A stretch of 64,000 nt of DNA, taken from NCBI RefSeq assembly GCF_016904945.1, contig NZ_JADIKF010000039.1, positions 930,001 through 994,000 on the forward strand. The letters run 5' to 3'. Source of the stretch: Dyella mobilis (GTDB taxonomy: Bacteria > Pseudomonadota > Gammaproteobacteria > Xanthomonadales > Rhodanobacteraceae). Below are positions 56,251-64,000 of this stretch, in pieces. The notes below the pieces were generated by a model. The model ran no database searches and was not told the DNA's origin. It saw only the letters and a list, made by a program, of their open reading frames with translations. Every line of letters begins with the position of its first letter. The first letter of the stretch is position 1. Both the position numbers and the translations under genes were made by a program.

Positions 56251-57000
56251 ATGACTTCATCGATCGATCTGGCCGTCATCGGCGGCAGCGGCCTTTACCA
56301 GTTTCCGGGTTTGGAAAATCCCGTGAGGCAAAGCGTCGACACGCCGTTCGGCAAAGCGTCCGGCGACGTGGTGATCGGCGATTTTGCCGGGCGCCGCATT
56401 GCCTTCCTGGCCCGCCACGGCGAGAGCCACACGGTGGCGCCCCATCGGGTGAACTACCGCGCCAACCTGTGGGCGCTGCACCACCTGGGAGCGCGCCGGG
56501 TCATCGGCGTGAATGCGGTCGGCGGGATTCGCGACGACATGGGGCCGCGCGTGATCGTGGTGCCCGAACAGATCATCGACTACACCCATGGGCGCTACAC
56601 AAGTTTTTGCGACGTGGAGGGTGCCGAGGTCAAGCACATCGATTTCAGCGAACCTTATACCGCCTCCTTGCGCACCGCCTTGCTTGCCGCGGCCAAACGG
56701 GCAGGGGTGAGCGTGATTGATGGCGGTTGCTACGGCGCCACGCAGGGTCCGCGCCTGGAGACCCGTGCCGAAATCGCCCGCATGAAGCGCGACGGCTGCG
56801 ATCTGGTCGGCATGACCGGCATGCCAGAAGCCGCCCTGGCCCGCGAACTGGAGCTGGATTACGCCTGCCTGGCGCTGGTCGCCAACTTTGCCGCCGGTTG
56901 CGGCGACGAGGCGGAAATCAGCATCGAGGAAATCTTCGCCCACCTGGCCGCGGCCACCGCGGAGGTGCCGCCGATCCTCGCCGAACTGCTCAAAGCTTGA
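56251..57000 (+). CDS. S-methyl-5'-thioinosine/thioadenosine phosphorylase
   Basis: The 249-residue enzyme is a trimeric purine nucleoside phosphorylase of the MTAP/PNP family. Key motifs are AVIGGSGLYQFPG, the phosphate-binding RHGESHTVAPHRVNYRAN, GATQGPRLET, and the MTGMPEAALAREL base site. Pseudomonas relatives are methylthioinosine phosphorylases that yield hypoxanthine and 5-methylthioribose-1-phosphate after a separate deaminase acts on methylthioadenosine. Which substrate it prefers cannot be settled by eye. Adjacency to hpt (49-bp gap) favours release of hypoxanthine. Confidence 0.92.
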   Translation: MTSSIDLAVIGGSGLYQFPGLENPVRQSVDTPFGKASGDVVIGDFAGRRIAFLARHGESHTVAPHRVNYRANLWALHHLGARRVIGVNAVGGIRDDMGPRVIVVPEQIIDYTHGRYTSFCDVEGAEVKHIDFSEPYTASLRTALLAAAKRAGVSVIDGGCYGATQGPRLETRAEIARMKRDGCDLVGMTGMPEAALARELELDYACLALVANFAAGCGDEAEISIEEIFAHLAAATAEVPPILAELLKA

Positions 57001-57041
57001 GCAAGAGGCCGGGTCCAGATCCCACCAGACGCAGGCGCATA

Positions 57042-57071
57042 TTGCGCTTTACCTGAAAACATGCAGATACT
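57042..57071 (+). promoter_or_regulatory. Possible promoter of the cold-shock gene
   Basis: TTGCGC (57042-57047) and GATACT (57066-57071) are spaced by 18 nt and would leave a leader of about 85 nt before cspA. CCCTG-TGC-CAGGG makes a small hairpin at the start of that leader. Cold-shock genes often have long structured leaders. Confidence 0.4.
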
Positions 57072-57161
57072 TTCCCTGTGCCAGGGGCGGCGGACCTAGG
57101 GGTAGAGGTGGTTCTCGCAGAGACTTGGTGCATCCAGTCCTTAGATTCAGAGGTTCACGCA

Positions 57162-57368
57162 ATGCGTTTCGGTACGGTCAAGTGGTTCAACGACGCCAAG
57201 GGTTTTGGCTTTATCGCACCCGAGGACGGTGGGGAGGACGTGTTTGTCCACTTCTCGGCGATCAACGCCAAGGGCTTCCGCAGTCTGCAAGAAGGCCAGC
57301 GTGTTAAGTTTGAAGTGACCACCGGCCCGAAGGGAGCTCAGGCTTCCGGGGTCGAGCTCGCTCAGTAA
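57162..57368 (+). CDS. cspA: Cold-shock protein, CspA family
   Basis: The 68-residue single cold-shock domain has RNP1 KGFGFIA (13-19) and RNP2 VFVHF (27-31), plus aromatic residues in [12 protein letters not shown]. It binds single-stranded RNA/DNA and acts as an RNA chaperone. The ATG at 57162 has AGAGG about 8 nt upstream; it gives the family start [11 protein letters not shown] terminator follows 25 nt after the stop, so it is a single-gene transcript. Confidence 0.96.
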   Translation: MRFGTVKWFNDAKGFGFIAPEDGGEDVFVHFSAINAKGFRSLQEGQRVKFEVTTGPKGAQASGVELAQ

Positions 57369-57393
57369 TTTCACGCCGTTGCATGCAGTTCCG

Positions 57394-57420
57394 AAAAAGC
57401 CCCGCTAAGCGGGGCTTTTT
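57394..57420 (+). terminator. Terminator after cspA
   Basis: AAAAAGCCCCGC, loop TAA and GCGGGGCTTTTT form a strong stem with a T-run that continues TTTTTCTTTT. Confidence 0.93.
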
Positions 57421-57450
57421 CTTTTGAATAACACGCTCTTTGCCTTTGCC

Positions 57451-57486
57451 TCCTCTCCCCTCCGGGGAGAGGATTGAGGTGAGGGG
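57451..57486. repeat. REP-like element, CCTCTCCCC hairpin with GATTGAGGTGAGGGG tail
   Basis: TCCTCTCCCC and GGGGAGAGGA (57464-57473) form a 10-bp stem around a 3-nt loop, followed by TTGAGGTGAGGGG. Elements of this shape are scattered between genes in many Xanthomonadales genomes. Only one clear copy is in this window; a shorter relative, CCCTCCCCGC/GCGGGGAGGG, is at 60960-60982. Confidence 0.5.
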
Positions 57487-57556
57487 CCACGCTTGCGAAG
57501 AGCAGCATCGAAGCGCGCTTCACTCGCTCACCTCTCCGGCGATCAGCGAACTACGC

Positions 57557-59329
57557 TCAAGCCACAAACTGCAACCGAGCCAGCTCTGCATACAAACCAT
57601 CTTCGGCCAGCAGGCTTTCGTGCGTGCCTTGGGCCACGATCCGTCCACCGTCCATCACCACGATGCGATCGGCGCGTTGCACAGTGGCCAGGCGATGCGC
57701 GATCACCAGCGTGGTGCGCCCTTTTTCCAGGCGCTCCAGCGCTTGCTGGATGGCGGCTTCGGATTGCGCATCCAGCGACGAGGTGGCTTCGTCCAGCAAG
57801 AGCAGCGGCGCATCGCGCAGGATCGCGCGCGCAATGGCGATGCGTTGCCGCTGTCCGCCGGATAGCCGCACGCCTCGTTCGCCCAGTTCCGCGTCGTAGT
57901 TGCTCTGCAGGAGTTGGATGAAGTCGTGCGCCTCGGCGGCATGGGCTGCTGAGCGCACTTCTTCATCGGTGGCGCTTTGCCTGCCGAAGCGAATGTTGTC
58001 GGCAGCGGTACCGCCGAAGATCACCGTCTCCTGCGGAACCAGGGCAATCGCTCCGCGCAACTCCGGCAACGTCAGCGCACGCAGGTCGATGCCATCGAAG
58101 CTGATCTGGCCGCGCTGAGGATCATAGAAACGTAGCAGCAGCGCAAACACCGTACTCTTGCCGGCGCCGGAGGGGCCGACCAGGGCTACCGTTTCGCCAG
58201 GGCGGATATCCAGGTTGAAATCGTGCAGCGCCGCAGCATCCGGGCGGGTGGGATAACGAAATTCCACAGCGTCGAAACGCAGTGCGCCGCGCACCGGCCG
58301 GGGCAGGGTGCGCGGGTGCGGCGGGTCGGCAATCGTGGCCTCTTCGCCCAACAATTCGCTGATTCGCTCGATGGCGCCGGCGGCACGCAGCACGTCGCCC
58401 CAAACCTCGGACAATCCCACCACCGAACCGCCCGACAGCATCGCGTACACCAGGAACTGAGCCAGCACGCCGACGTCCAGGGTGCCGGCAAGCGCATCGC
58501 GCGCACCGACCCAGAGCACCAGGGTGATGGCGCCAAAGAACAGCGCCATGACCGCCGCGGTGAGTCCTGCGCGCGTGCCGATGCGCAGCCGCGCCGTGCT
58601 CAGCGCGCGGAGAATCGAGTTGGCATAGCGATCGCTCTCGATTTCTTCACGCGCATAAGCCTTCACCGACGGCGCCGCATTCAAGGTTTCGTTGGCGATC
58701 GCGGCCGCATCGGCCAGCCGGTCCTGGCTGGCGCGGGAAAGCTTCTGCACGCGGCGCCCAAGGATCAGGATCGGCAGCACCACTGCCGGAATCACCAAGC
58801 CAGTCAACCCGGCCAGGCGCGGGCTGGTCCAGATCATCGCAGCCGTTGCGCCGATCAGCATCACCGCGCTGCGCAGCGCCACCGAGATGCTCGATCCGAC
58901 CAGCGTCTGCACCAGTTCGGTGTCCGTGCCCAGGCGCGAGATCAGTTCGCCGACGCGGCTGCGCTCGAAGAAGCCGACGTCCAACCGTATGACGTGGGCA
59001 TAGAGTTTCGAACGCATCGCCGCGAGCGAGCGCTCGCCCAGCAGGCTGATGCAGTAGAACCGCGACGCGGTGGCGAAGGCCATCACCAGCGCCACTATGA
59101 ACAGGCCCAGGAAACTGCTGTTGATGGCCGCGACGCTGGAATTGCGGAAGCCGTGGTCGATCATGTGGCGAACCGCGGTAGGCAACACCAGGGTGGCGCC
59201 CGAAGAGATGCCCAGGAATACCAGCCACCCGACGACCAGGCGCCAGTGCGGTTTCACGAAGGGCCACAGCAGGCGCAGCGAGCCGACGCGGCCGCGCGGT
59301 TTGGGATCGTTCGCCGGGGGTGTACTCAT
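57557..59329 (-). CDS. ABC exporter of the MsbA/lipid A type (fused permease and ATPase)
   Basis: The 590-residue half-transporter has about six membrane helices (about 20-300) and a C-terminal ATPase with Walker A GPSGAGKST (about 385), the Q-loop LVPQETVIFGG, the signature RLSGGQRQRIA, Walker B LLLLDEATSSLD and the H-loop VIAHRLAT. It should homodimerise and export a lipid or hydrophobic compound. Similar genes in relatives are annotated as MsbA-like; the classical msbA context (lpxK, kdsB) is missing, so the substrate is open. ATG 59329 with GAGGA 7 nt upstream is preferred. Confidence 0.9.
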   Translation of the reverse strand: MSTPPANDPKPRGRVGSLRLLWPFVKPHWRLVVGWLVFLGISSGATLVLPTAVRHMIDHGFRNSSVAAINSSFLGLFIVALVMAFATASRFYCISLLGERSLAAMRSKLYAHVIRLDVGFFERSRVGELISRLGTDTELVQTLVGSSISVALRSAVMLIGATAAMIWTSPRLAGLTGLVIPAVVLPILILGRRVQKLSRASQDRLADAAAIANETLNAAPSVKAYAREEIESDRYANSILRALSTARLRIGTRAGLTAAVMALFFGAITLVLWVGARDALAGTLDVGVLAQFLVYAMLSGGSVVGLSEVWGDVLRAAGAIERISELLGEEATIADPPHPRTLPRPVRGALRFDAVEFRYPTRPDAAALHDFNLDIRPGETVALVGPSGAGKSTVFALLLRFYDPQRGQISFDGIDLRALTLPELRGAIALVPQETVIFGGTAADNIRFGRQSATDEEVRSAAHAAEAHDFIQLLQSNYDAELGERGVRLSGGQRQRIAIARAILRDAPLLLLDEATSSLDAQSEAAIQQALERLEKGRTTLVIAHRLATVQRADRIVVMDGGRIVAQGTHESLLAEDGLYAELARLQFVA

Positions 59330-59522
59330 GAGTCCTCGCCGTGTGCAGGTTCGAGTCGACGTTGGGGCCTGCGCCAGGCGATTCAATTGCCTGACCGGGG
59401 CAGATTACCTTGCCCAGGCTGGGCCGGGTTGCCAGGGGGACCAACCTGGCTGTACACGGCGCCACAAAACTTGTCATGGCATGCAATGCCGGTGGGCCGC
59501 CGCCACAATGGCCGGTGCGCTT

Positions 59523-60119
59523 TTATTCGAGCGGGTAAGCCTCGCTGCGGCCGCGGCTGATATCGACAATGCGCAGCTTGGCCTCGGCCAGAAGATCCTG
59601 CGGCAGGCGCAACTGCAAGGTCACGCCGTCGGCATCGAAGTTTTCCTGTTCGATCTGCGCTCCCAGCTCCTTGAGGCGTGCCTGCATGCGTGCCAGGTCG
59701 GCGAAGTCGCAATGCACGCCCAGCCGCGCCATGAGCACGATCGGCTTGCGTTCGGCGAGTCGCAGGCATTCCGCCGCGGTGCCCCCGTAGGCGCGCGCCA
59801 GTCCGCCAGCGCCGAGCTTGATGCCGCCGTACCAGCGCGTCACGACCACCACGACGCGATCGATCCCTTGTCCTTCGATCGCTTGCAGGATCGGCCGGCC
59901 GGCGGTGCCCCCGGGTTCGCCATCGTCATTGAAGCGGTAATCCTGCCCGATCCGATAAGCCCAGCAGTTGTGCGTAGCCGTTGTATCGCTTATCGCCTGT
60001 ATGTAGGCCAGTGCCTGCGGCGGCGACTCCACGGGCGCGGCCTGGGCCAGAAAGCGGCTTTTGCGGATCTCTTCCAGATGGCGGGCCGTAGTGGCGAGCG
60101 TGTGCGATATCGGTTTCAC
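59523..60119 (-). CDS. YigZ/IMPACT family protein
   Basis: The 198-residue protein has the IMPACT domain (HNCWAYRIG, FNDDGEPGGTAGRPIL, VVVVTRWYGGIKLGAGGLARAYGG) and a C-terminal DUF1949 domain (about 130-198). In E. coli YigZ the fold resembles EF-G domain IV and the protein may bind nucleic acid; the role is unknown. It starts at a GTG (60119) without a clear Shine-Dalgarno. It is divergent from the YdcF-like gene with a 69-bp gap. Confidence 0.93.
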   Translation of the reverse strand: MKPISHTLATTARHLEEIRKSRFLAQAAPVESPPQALAYIQAISDTTATHNCWAYRIGQDYRFNDDGEPGGTAGRPILQAIEGQGIDRVVVVVTRWYGGIKLGAGGLARAYGGTAAECLRLAERKPIVLMARLGVHCDFADLARMQARLKELGAQIEQENFDADGVTLQLRLPQDLLAEAKLRIVDISRGRSEAYPLE

Positions 60120-60188
60120 GGGATGCAGGGTAAGCGAAGTGACGCAGTTGGATACGCTACGCTGCGGACTTTTATCGGAAGGATGGGC

Positions 60189-60950
60189 ATGCTGATCCTG
60201 CTGCTGGCATTGTTTCTACTGGGGCTCGCGTTCGGGCGAGTGCGCTGGCGCCGTTGCCAGTGGACGTTTTGGGGGCTTGGCCTGGTGCTTTTTTTCGCCG
60301 CCGGCTGCGGACCCTTGCCGGCCCTGCTGCTGAAATACCTGCAGGCCCCGTATGCGACCCGGCCGACCATTGCCTGGGCGCAACGCAATGCCATCGTGAT
60401 GTTGGGCGCGGGCACGGCGCACGTTGTCGGCACGCCGCAGGTGGAGCCGCACGTGTTCGCCAACGGCCGCCTGATCGAGGCCTATGCGCTTTACCGCGCC
60501 TGTCGCCAGGGCGGCAACGAGTGCAAGATCGTGCTCAGTGGCGGCGACCCTCTGCACAACGGCCTGGCCGAAGCGGTGGCTGGCAGCAACGTGCTGGTGT
60601 CGATGGGGGTAGACCGTTCCGACCTGTTGCTGGAATCGCGCAGCTTGAACACCTGGCAGAACGCGCAGTTCGTGCAGCCGATACTCAAGGACTACCGGCC
60701 GGAGCAGGTCGTGCTGGTGTCATCGGCGACCCATTTGAATCGGGCGCTGACGTATTTCGCGCACTTCGGCATGGACCCCATTCCCGTGCGCGGGGATTAC
60801 CTCGACGTGCAAATGACCGCGCGGCCCAACGCCTGGAATCTGGCGCTGACCGATCTGGCCGTGCACGAGTATTACGGCGTGATGACTTTTCACTTTTACA
60901 ACTTGATGGGCTGGAACGCACCGCCGCCCAGCCGCTACGGCGCGCCATGA
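60189..60950 (+). CDS. YdcF/ElyC family membrane-anchored protein (DUF218)
   Basis: The 253-residue protein has an N-terminal membrane helix or helix pair (about 1-50, LILLLALFLLGLAFG and GLGLVLFFAAGCG). A DUF218 domain follows with AIVMLGAGTAHV, KIVLSGGDPLHN, VDRSDLLLESRSLNTWQNA and VLVSSATHLNRA. ElyC and SanA of this family act in envelope and undecaprenyl-phosphate-related peptidoglycan assembly. The ATG at 60189 (MLILL) has GGAAGG 6 nt upstream, whereas ATG 60183 would have no spacing. Confidence 0.9.
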   Translation: MLILLLALFLLGLAFGRVRWRRCQWTFWGLGLVLFFAAGCGPLPALLLKYLQAPYATRPTIAWAQRNAIVMLGAGTAHVVGTPQVEPHVFANGRLIEAYALYRACRQGGNECKIVLSGGDPLHNGLAEAVAGSNVLVSMGVDRSDLLLESRSLNTWQNAQFVQPILKDYRPEQVVLVSSATHLNRALTYFAHFGMDPIPVRGDYLDVQMTARPNAWNLALTDLAVHEYYGVMTFHFYNLMGWNAPPPSRYGAP

Positions 60951-60959
60951 GCGCCGTAG

Positions 60960-60982
60960 CCCTCCCCGCGAAGCGGGGAGGG
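60960..60982. terminator. Hairpin between the YdcF-like gene and the alcohol dehydrogenase
   Basis: CCCTCCCCGC, loop GAA and GCGGGGAGGG form a perfect 10-bp stem between converging genes. No T-run follows on either strand, so its terminator strength is doubtful. It resembles the REP-like hairpin at 57451. Confidence 0.5.
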
Positions 60983-60990
60983 GTAAACCA

Positions 60991-62052
60991 TTACGCCTGG
61001 TTTTTCAGCGAAGCCAGATCGATCACGAAACGATAGCGCACGTCGCTCTTGAGCATGCGTGCATAAGCCTCGTTGATGTCCTGGATGTTGATCATTTCCA
61101 CGTCGGCGTTGACGTTGTGCTTGGCGCAGAAATCCAGCATTTCCTGGGTCTCCGCAATACCGCCGATCAGCGATCCGGCAATCGAGCGGCGACCGAAGAT
61201 CAGTCCGCCCGCGTGCACCGGCGGCTCGATCGGTTCGACCAGCCCGACCAGTACGTGCACGCCGTTGAGCTTCAGCGTGGCCAGATAGGGGTTCAGATCG
61301 TGCGGGTGCGGCACCGTATCGAGGATGAAATCGAACTGTCCGGCGACGGCCTGCATCTGCTTCGGATCAGTGGACAACACCACGTGGTCGGCGCCCAGGC
61401 GGAGGGCTTCGTCTTCCTTGTCGGGGGAACGGGTGAACAAGGTGACATCCGCGCCCATCGCCTTGGCGAATTTCAGACCCATGTGGCCCAGGCCGCCCAG
61501 GCCGATCACCGCCACCTTCTGACCCTTGCCGACCTTCCAATGGCGCAAAGGCGACCAGGTGGTGATACCGGCGCAAAGCAGCGGTGCGGCCGCCTTGGGA
61601 TCGACGCCTTCGGGAATACGCAGCACAAATTTGTCCGACACGACGATGCGCTCGGAGTAACCGCCATAGGTGCGCAGCCCGTCTTGGCGATCGTTGCTGT
61701 TGTAGGTGAAGGTGGTGCCTTCCTTGCAGTATTGCTCGAGGCCCTGTGCGCAGGCGTCGCAATGCTGGCAGGAGTCGACCATGCAGCCGACGCCGACCAT
61801 GTCGCCGGGCTTGAAGGCGGTGACTTTGCTGCCGACCGAGGCGACCCGGCCGACGATTTCGTGTCCGGGCACCAGCGGGTACTTGCTGCCGCCCCACTCA
61901 TTGCGGGCCTGGTGGATATCGGAGTGGCACACGCCGCAATACAGGATGTCCACCACCACGTCGTCCGGACGCGCATCGCGGCGCTCGAACTGGTGCGGAG
62001 CCAGCGGGGTCGTGGCGGATTGCGCGGCATAACCACGGATGCTCTGAGTCAC
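60991..62052 (-). CDS. Zinc-dependent NAD(P) alcohol dehydrogenase (YahK/cinnamyl-alcohol type)
   Basis: The 353-residue medium-chain dehydrogenase has catalytic zinc ligands in GVCHSDIH and VPGHEIVG, and structural zinc cysteines in DSCQHCDACAQGLEQYC. The Rossmann motif is GLGGLGHMGLKFAKAMGADV, and a CAD-type GLRTYGGYS segment is present. Such enzymes reduce aldehydes with NADPH; E. coli YahK is the closest type by pattern. It starts at GTG 62052 with AAGGAG 6 nt upstream. It is divergent from an AraC regulator across an inverted repeat, so it is the probable target. Confidence 0.94.
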   Translation of the reverse strand: MTQSIRGYAAQSATTPLAPHQFERRDARPDDVVVDILYCGVCHSDIHQARNEWGGSKYPLVPGHEIVGRVASVGSKVTAFKPGDMVGVGCMVDSCQHCDACAQGLEQYCKEGTTFTYNSNDRQDGLRTYGGYSERIVVSDKFVLRIPEGVDPKAAAPLLCAGITTWSPLRHWKVGKGQKVAVIGLGGLGHMGLKFAKAMGADVTLFTRSPDKEDEALRLGADHVVLSTDPKQMQAVAGQFDFILDTVPHPHDLNPYLATLKLNGVHVLVGLVEPIEPPVHAGGLIFGRRSIAGSLIGGIAETQEMLDFCAKHNVNADVEMINIQDINEAYARMLKSDVRYRFVIDLASLKNQA

Positions 62053-62141
62053 GTGTTTCTCCTTGGGGGGACGAGAGAGATAAACCACCACAAGTATGCG
62101 GAGCACGCCCGAAAACCGGGTAGCCGAATCCTGCGAAATGT

Positions 62142-62199
62142 TTGCCTGATCCTACAAACCCTTGCGAAGGGGCTCGCCATCATTCGTAGGAACAGGCAA
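62142..62199. promoter_or_regulatory. Inverted repeat between adh and the AraC gene (candidate operator)
   Basis: TTGCCTGATCCTAC (62142-62155) and GTAGGAACAGGCAA (62186-62199) are complementary at 13 of 14 positions, with centres 44 bp apart, about four helical turns. It lies in the divergent gap between the alcohol dehydrogenase and the regulator, the expected place for an AraC-family operator pair. Confidence 0.65.
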
Positions 62200-62233
62200 G
62201 CTGTCCGCTCCCCAGGAAAGCCTGATTTTCCTC

Positions 62234-63193
62234 ATGATCGATCCATCAAAGCCCATGGGTTCATCCTCGCGTCTGCAGCTGGATCGCGAGGAATTGACAG
62301 TTGCCATTGAACGATACGCCCGCACCGAAGGTGTGACCACGACCGCCTGGCCGGCCTTGTCGTTCTTTCGCGCCGACGCTCCCAGTGACCGCAGTTGCGC
62401 CTTGTACGAGCCCTGTCTCGGGCTGCTGCTCCAGGGCAACAAGCACATCCTGCTGGGCGATGAGCGCTTCGAGCAGGAACACGGGGACTATCTGATCAGC
62501 TCGATCGACGTGCCGGTATCGGCACAAGTGATGAGAGCCTCGCCGCAAGAACCCTGCCTGTGCCTGACCTTGCGCCTGGACCCTCTGCGCATCGGAGAAT
62601 GGCTGTCGGAAGTGAAGCTGCCCAAGCCGGCAACGGCGACCGCACGCGGCCTGGCGGTCAGGCCGGCCAGTGGCGAAATTCTCGATCCGCTGTTGCGCCT
62701 GGTCCGTCTGCTCGATTCACCGCGCGACCTGCCACTGCTGGCGCCGTTGATCGAGCGCGAGCTGATCTATCGCCTGCTGATCGGCGAACAGGGCGCGCGA
62801 CTGGCGCTGATTGCCGTCGCGGGCGGGCAAGGACAGCAGATCGCCCGCGCGATCCAGTGGCTCAAGCAGCACTACAACAAGCCGTTGCGCATCGTGGACC
62901 TGGCTAGCGTAGTCAATATGAGCGCGTCCTCGTTGCACCATCATTTTCGCGAAATCACCGCCATGAGCCCGCTGCAATACCAGAAGGTGCTGCGCCTGCA
63001 CGAGGCGAGGCGCTTGCTGCTGACCGAAGGCTGCGACGTGGCGACGGCGGCACATCGCGTGGGCTATGAGAGCCCGTCGCAATTCAGCCGCGAATACAGC
63101 CGCCAGCACGGTGCGCCGCCGCTGCGCGACGTGAACCGCTTGCGGCAGGCGAGCGGAGAACTGCGAAGGGCCGGGGCGGTGTCCACGGCTTGA
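62234..63193 (+). CDS. AraC family transcriptional regulator (AraC_N type)
   Basis: The 319-residue protein has an N-terminal cupin-like AraC_N domain (about 40-190; YEPCLGLLLQGNKHILLGDE, YLISSIDVPVSAQV). Two C-terminal helix-turn-helices (about 215-300; LRIVDLASVVNMSASSLHHHFR and VATAAHRVGYESPSQFSREYSR) follow. Relatives sit beside and activate aldehyde or alcohol dehydrogenase genes. ATG 62234 is chosen; ATG 62255 is possible. A ligand, perhaps an aldehyde, is inferred. It is divergent from the alcohol dehydrogenase, with a 13/14 inverted repeat between them. Confidence 0.93.
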   Translation: MIDPSKPMGSSSRLQLDREELTVAIERYARTEGVTTTAWPALSFFRADAPSDRSCALYEPCLGLLLQGNKHILLGDERFEQEHGDYLISSIDVPVSAQVMRASPQEPCLCLTLRLDPLRIGEWLSEVKLPKPATATARGLAVRPASGEILDPLLRLVRLLDSPRDLPLLAPLIERELIYRLLIGEQGARLALIAVAGGQGQQIARAIQWLKQHYNKPLRIVDLASVVNMSASSLHHHFREITAMSPLQYQKVLRLHEARRLLLTEGCDVATAAHRVGYESPSQFSREYSRQHGAPPLRDVNRLRQASGELRRAGAVSTA

Positions 63194-63200
63194 GTGGACG

Positions 63201-63231
63201 CGGCGCTCTCCGCCGGAGCAGGAGAGCGCCG
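63201..63231. other. 11-bp inverted repeat between the AraC gene and the aldehyde dehydrogenase
   Basis: CGGCGCTCTCC (63201-63211) and GGAGAGCGCCG (63221-63231) are perfect complements with a 9-nt loop. The two genes converge here. There is no T-run, so this is at best a weak bidirectional terminator. Confidence 0.55.
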
Positions 63232-63248
63232 GATGGCACGCGAACTCG

Positions 63249-64000
63249 TCAAAGCTCGCGCATCACCATCAAGCGAATCTCGGTCATGTCCTCGATGGCG
63301 TAGCGCACGCCTTCGCGGCCGATGCCGGAAAGCTTCACGCCGCCATAAGGCATGTTGTCCACGCGGAAGCTGGGTACGTCGTTCACCACCACGCCGCCTT
63401 GCTCCAACTCGTTCCACGCACGCGTGGCGTGGGCCAGGCTGTCGGTGAAGATGCCTGCCTGCAGACCGTAGTCGGAGTCGTTGACCATGGCGATGGCATC
63501 GTCCAGCCGCTTGAACGGAGCCAGCAGGGCAAAGGGGCCGAATGCTTCCATGCGATTGACCTTGGCATCGTCCGGAACGTTTTCCATCAGCGTGGCTTCG
63601 AGCATGTTGCCTTTGCGCTTGCCTCCGCAAAGAAGCTTGCCGCCGGCTTTTTGCGCTTCATCGATCCAGCCGGCCAGGCGCTCGGCGGCGGCCTCGTCGA
63701 TCATCGGGCCGAGGAATACGTCCTTCTTTTTCGGGTCGCCGGCCTTGAGTTTTTTCACGGCGTCGACCAGGCGCTTCTTCAGTGCATCGTAGAGCGACGC
63801 GTGCGCGTAGATGCGTTGCACGCTGATGCAGCTTTGTCCGGATTGGTAAAAGGCGCCGAAAATCAGCCGCTCGATCACCCGGTCCAGATGCGGCTGTTGA
63901 TCGGCGTCCACGATGCACGCCGCGTTGCCGCCCAACTCCAATGTCACTTTCTTGTGGCCGGCCCTGGCTTTCAGGTCCCAGCCGATCTGTCCGCCGGTAA
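63249..64000 (-). CDS. Aldehyde dehydrogenase, 3' part (5' end beyond the window)
   Basis: The C-terminal half of an NAD(P)-dependent aldehyde dehydrogenase is visible, about 250 residues. The open frame continues to the window edge. The active-site Glu lies in VTLELGGN and the nucleophilic cysteine in QSGQSCISVQR; EAFGPFALL carries the cofactor Glu, and MPYGGVKLSGIGREG the closing motif. It oxidises aldehydes to acids. It is on the same strand as the alcohol dehydrogenase and converges on the AraC gene; together they could handle an alcohol-aldehyde pathway. The exact substrate cannot be told from this half. Confidence 0.94.
   Translation of the reverse strand, partial: TGGQIGWDLKARAGHKKVTLELGGNAACIVDADQQPHLDRVIERLIFGAFYQSGQSCISVQRIYAHASLYDALKKRLVDAVKKLKAGDPKKKDVFLGPMIDEAAAERLAGWIDEAQKAGGKLLCGGKRKGNMLEATLMENVPDDAKVNRMEAFGPFALLAPFKRLDDAIAMVNDSDYGLQAGIFTDSLAHATRAWNELEQGGVVVNDVPSFRVDNMPYGGVKLSGIGREGVRYAIEDMTEIRLMVMREL

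Overview
This window is a contiguous piece of a GC-rich gammaproteobacterial chromosome. The gene order points to the Xanthomonadales/Lysobacterales, and the family Rhodanobacteraceae (Dyella/Rhodanobacter/Luteibacter-like) is my best guess. That guess is inferred from protein sequences and synteny: smc-zipA, tig-clpP-clpX-lon-hupB-tRNA-ppiD, rpoE-rseA-degP-lepA-lepB-DUF4845-rnc-era-recO, and an SMC condensin instead of MukB. Coding density is high. I see no insertion sequence, prophage, integrase, CRISPR array or toxin-antitoxin module. Fourteen protein-coding clusters are interleaved with eleven tRNA genes.

Region by region: (1) 1-9161 holds a partial gene at the edge, yciI-bolA, smc-zipA, a divergent azoR/LysR pair, and a methionine-type aminotransferase overlapping an omega-amidase, which together form a glutamine transaminase/omega-amidase module. 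(2) 9209-10230 is a five-gene tRNA operon (Arg-Pro-Arg-His-Lys) with a recognisable promoter and terminator, followed by tRNA-Leu. (3) 10313-19163 is the protein quality-control block tig, clpP, clpX, lon, then hupB with two tRNAs close behind it, and the periplasmic foldase ppiD. (4) 19220-24168 holds fabI, mltD and gloB on the minus strand, then a methyltransferase, rnhA and dnaQ on the plus strand. (5) 24184-30331 holds a PP2C phosphatase, tRNA-Ser with a long perfect hairpin at its 3' end, a small second signal peptidase I, the divergent ppsA/ppsR pair (PEP synthase and its regulatory kinase/phosphorylase), a DUF1249 gene and three minus-strand tRNAs. (6) 30489-40967 holds a CPA2 antiporter with an unusual membrane tail, a periplasmic FKBP, ugd, slyX, a DUF2058 gene, a FadJ-like beta-oxidation enzyme, and a small unknown protein translationally coupled to a REC/GAF/GGDEF/EAL protein.

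(7) 41023-49846 is the envelope-stress and translation/secretion block rpoE-rseA-degP-lepA-lepB-DUF4845-rnc-era-recO. It starts with a sequence matching the sigma-E consensus, so rpoE probably activates itself. (8) 49852-57368 holds a REC-HPt phosphorelay protein divergent from a YdbH/AsmA-like protein, then rlmD, a CYTH protein, nagZ, hpt and a methylthioinosine/methylthioadenosine phosphorylase, then a cold-shock gene. (9) 57451-64000 holds an MsbA-type ABC exporter, an IMPACT/YigZ protein, a YdcF/ElyC protein, a zinc alcohol dehydrogenase divergent from an AraC regulator with a strong shared inverted repeat between them, and an aldehyde dehydrogenase cut by the window edge.

Most genes are housekeeping. 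The points I would look at again are: the small gene before the GGDEF-EAL protein; the 26-bp perfect hairpin that swallows the 3' end of tRNA-Ser; the hupB-tRNA-Val-tRNA-Asp transcript; the aminotransferase/omega-amidase and phosphorylase/hpt salvage pairs; the membrane tail of the antiporter; the REC-HPt protein; and several well-formed inverted repeats that look like operators. All functions are read from sequence by eye, without database searches.
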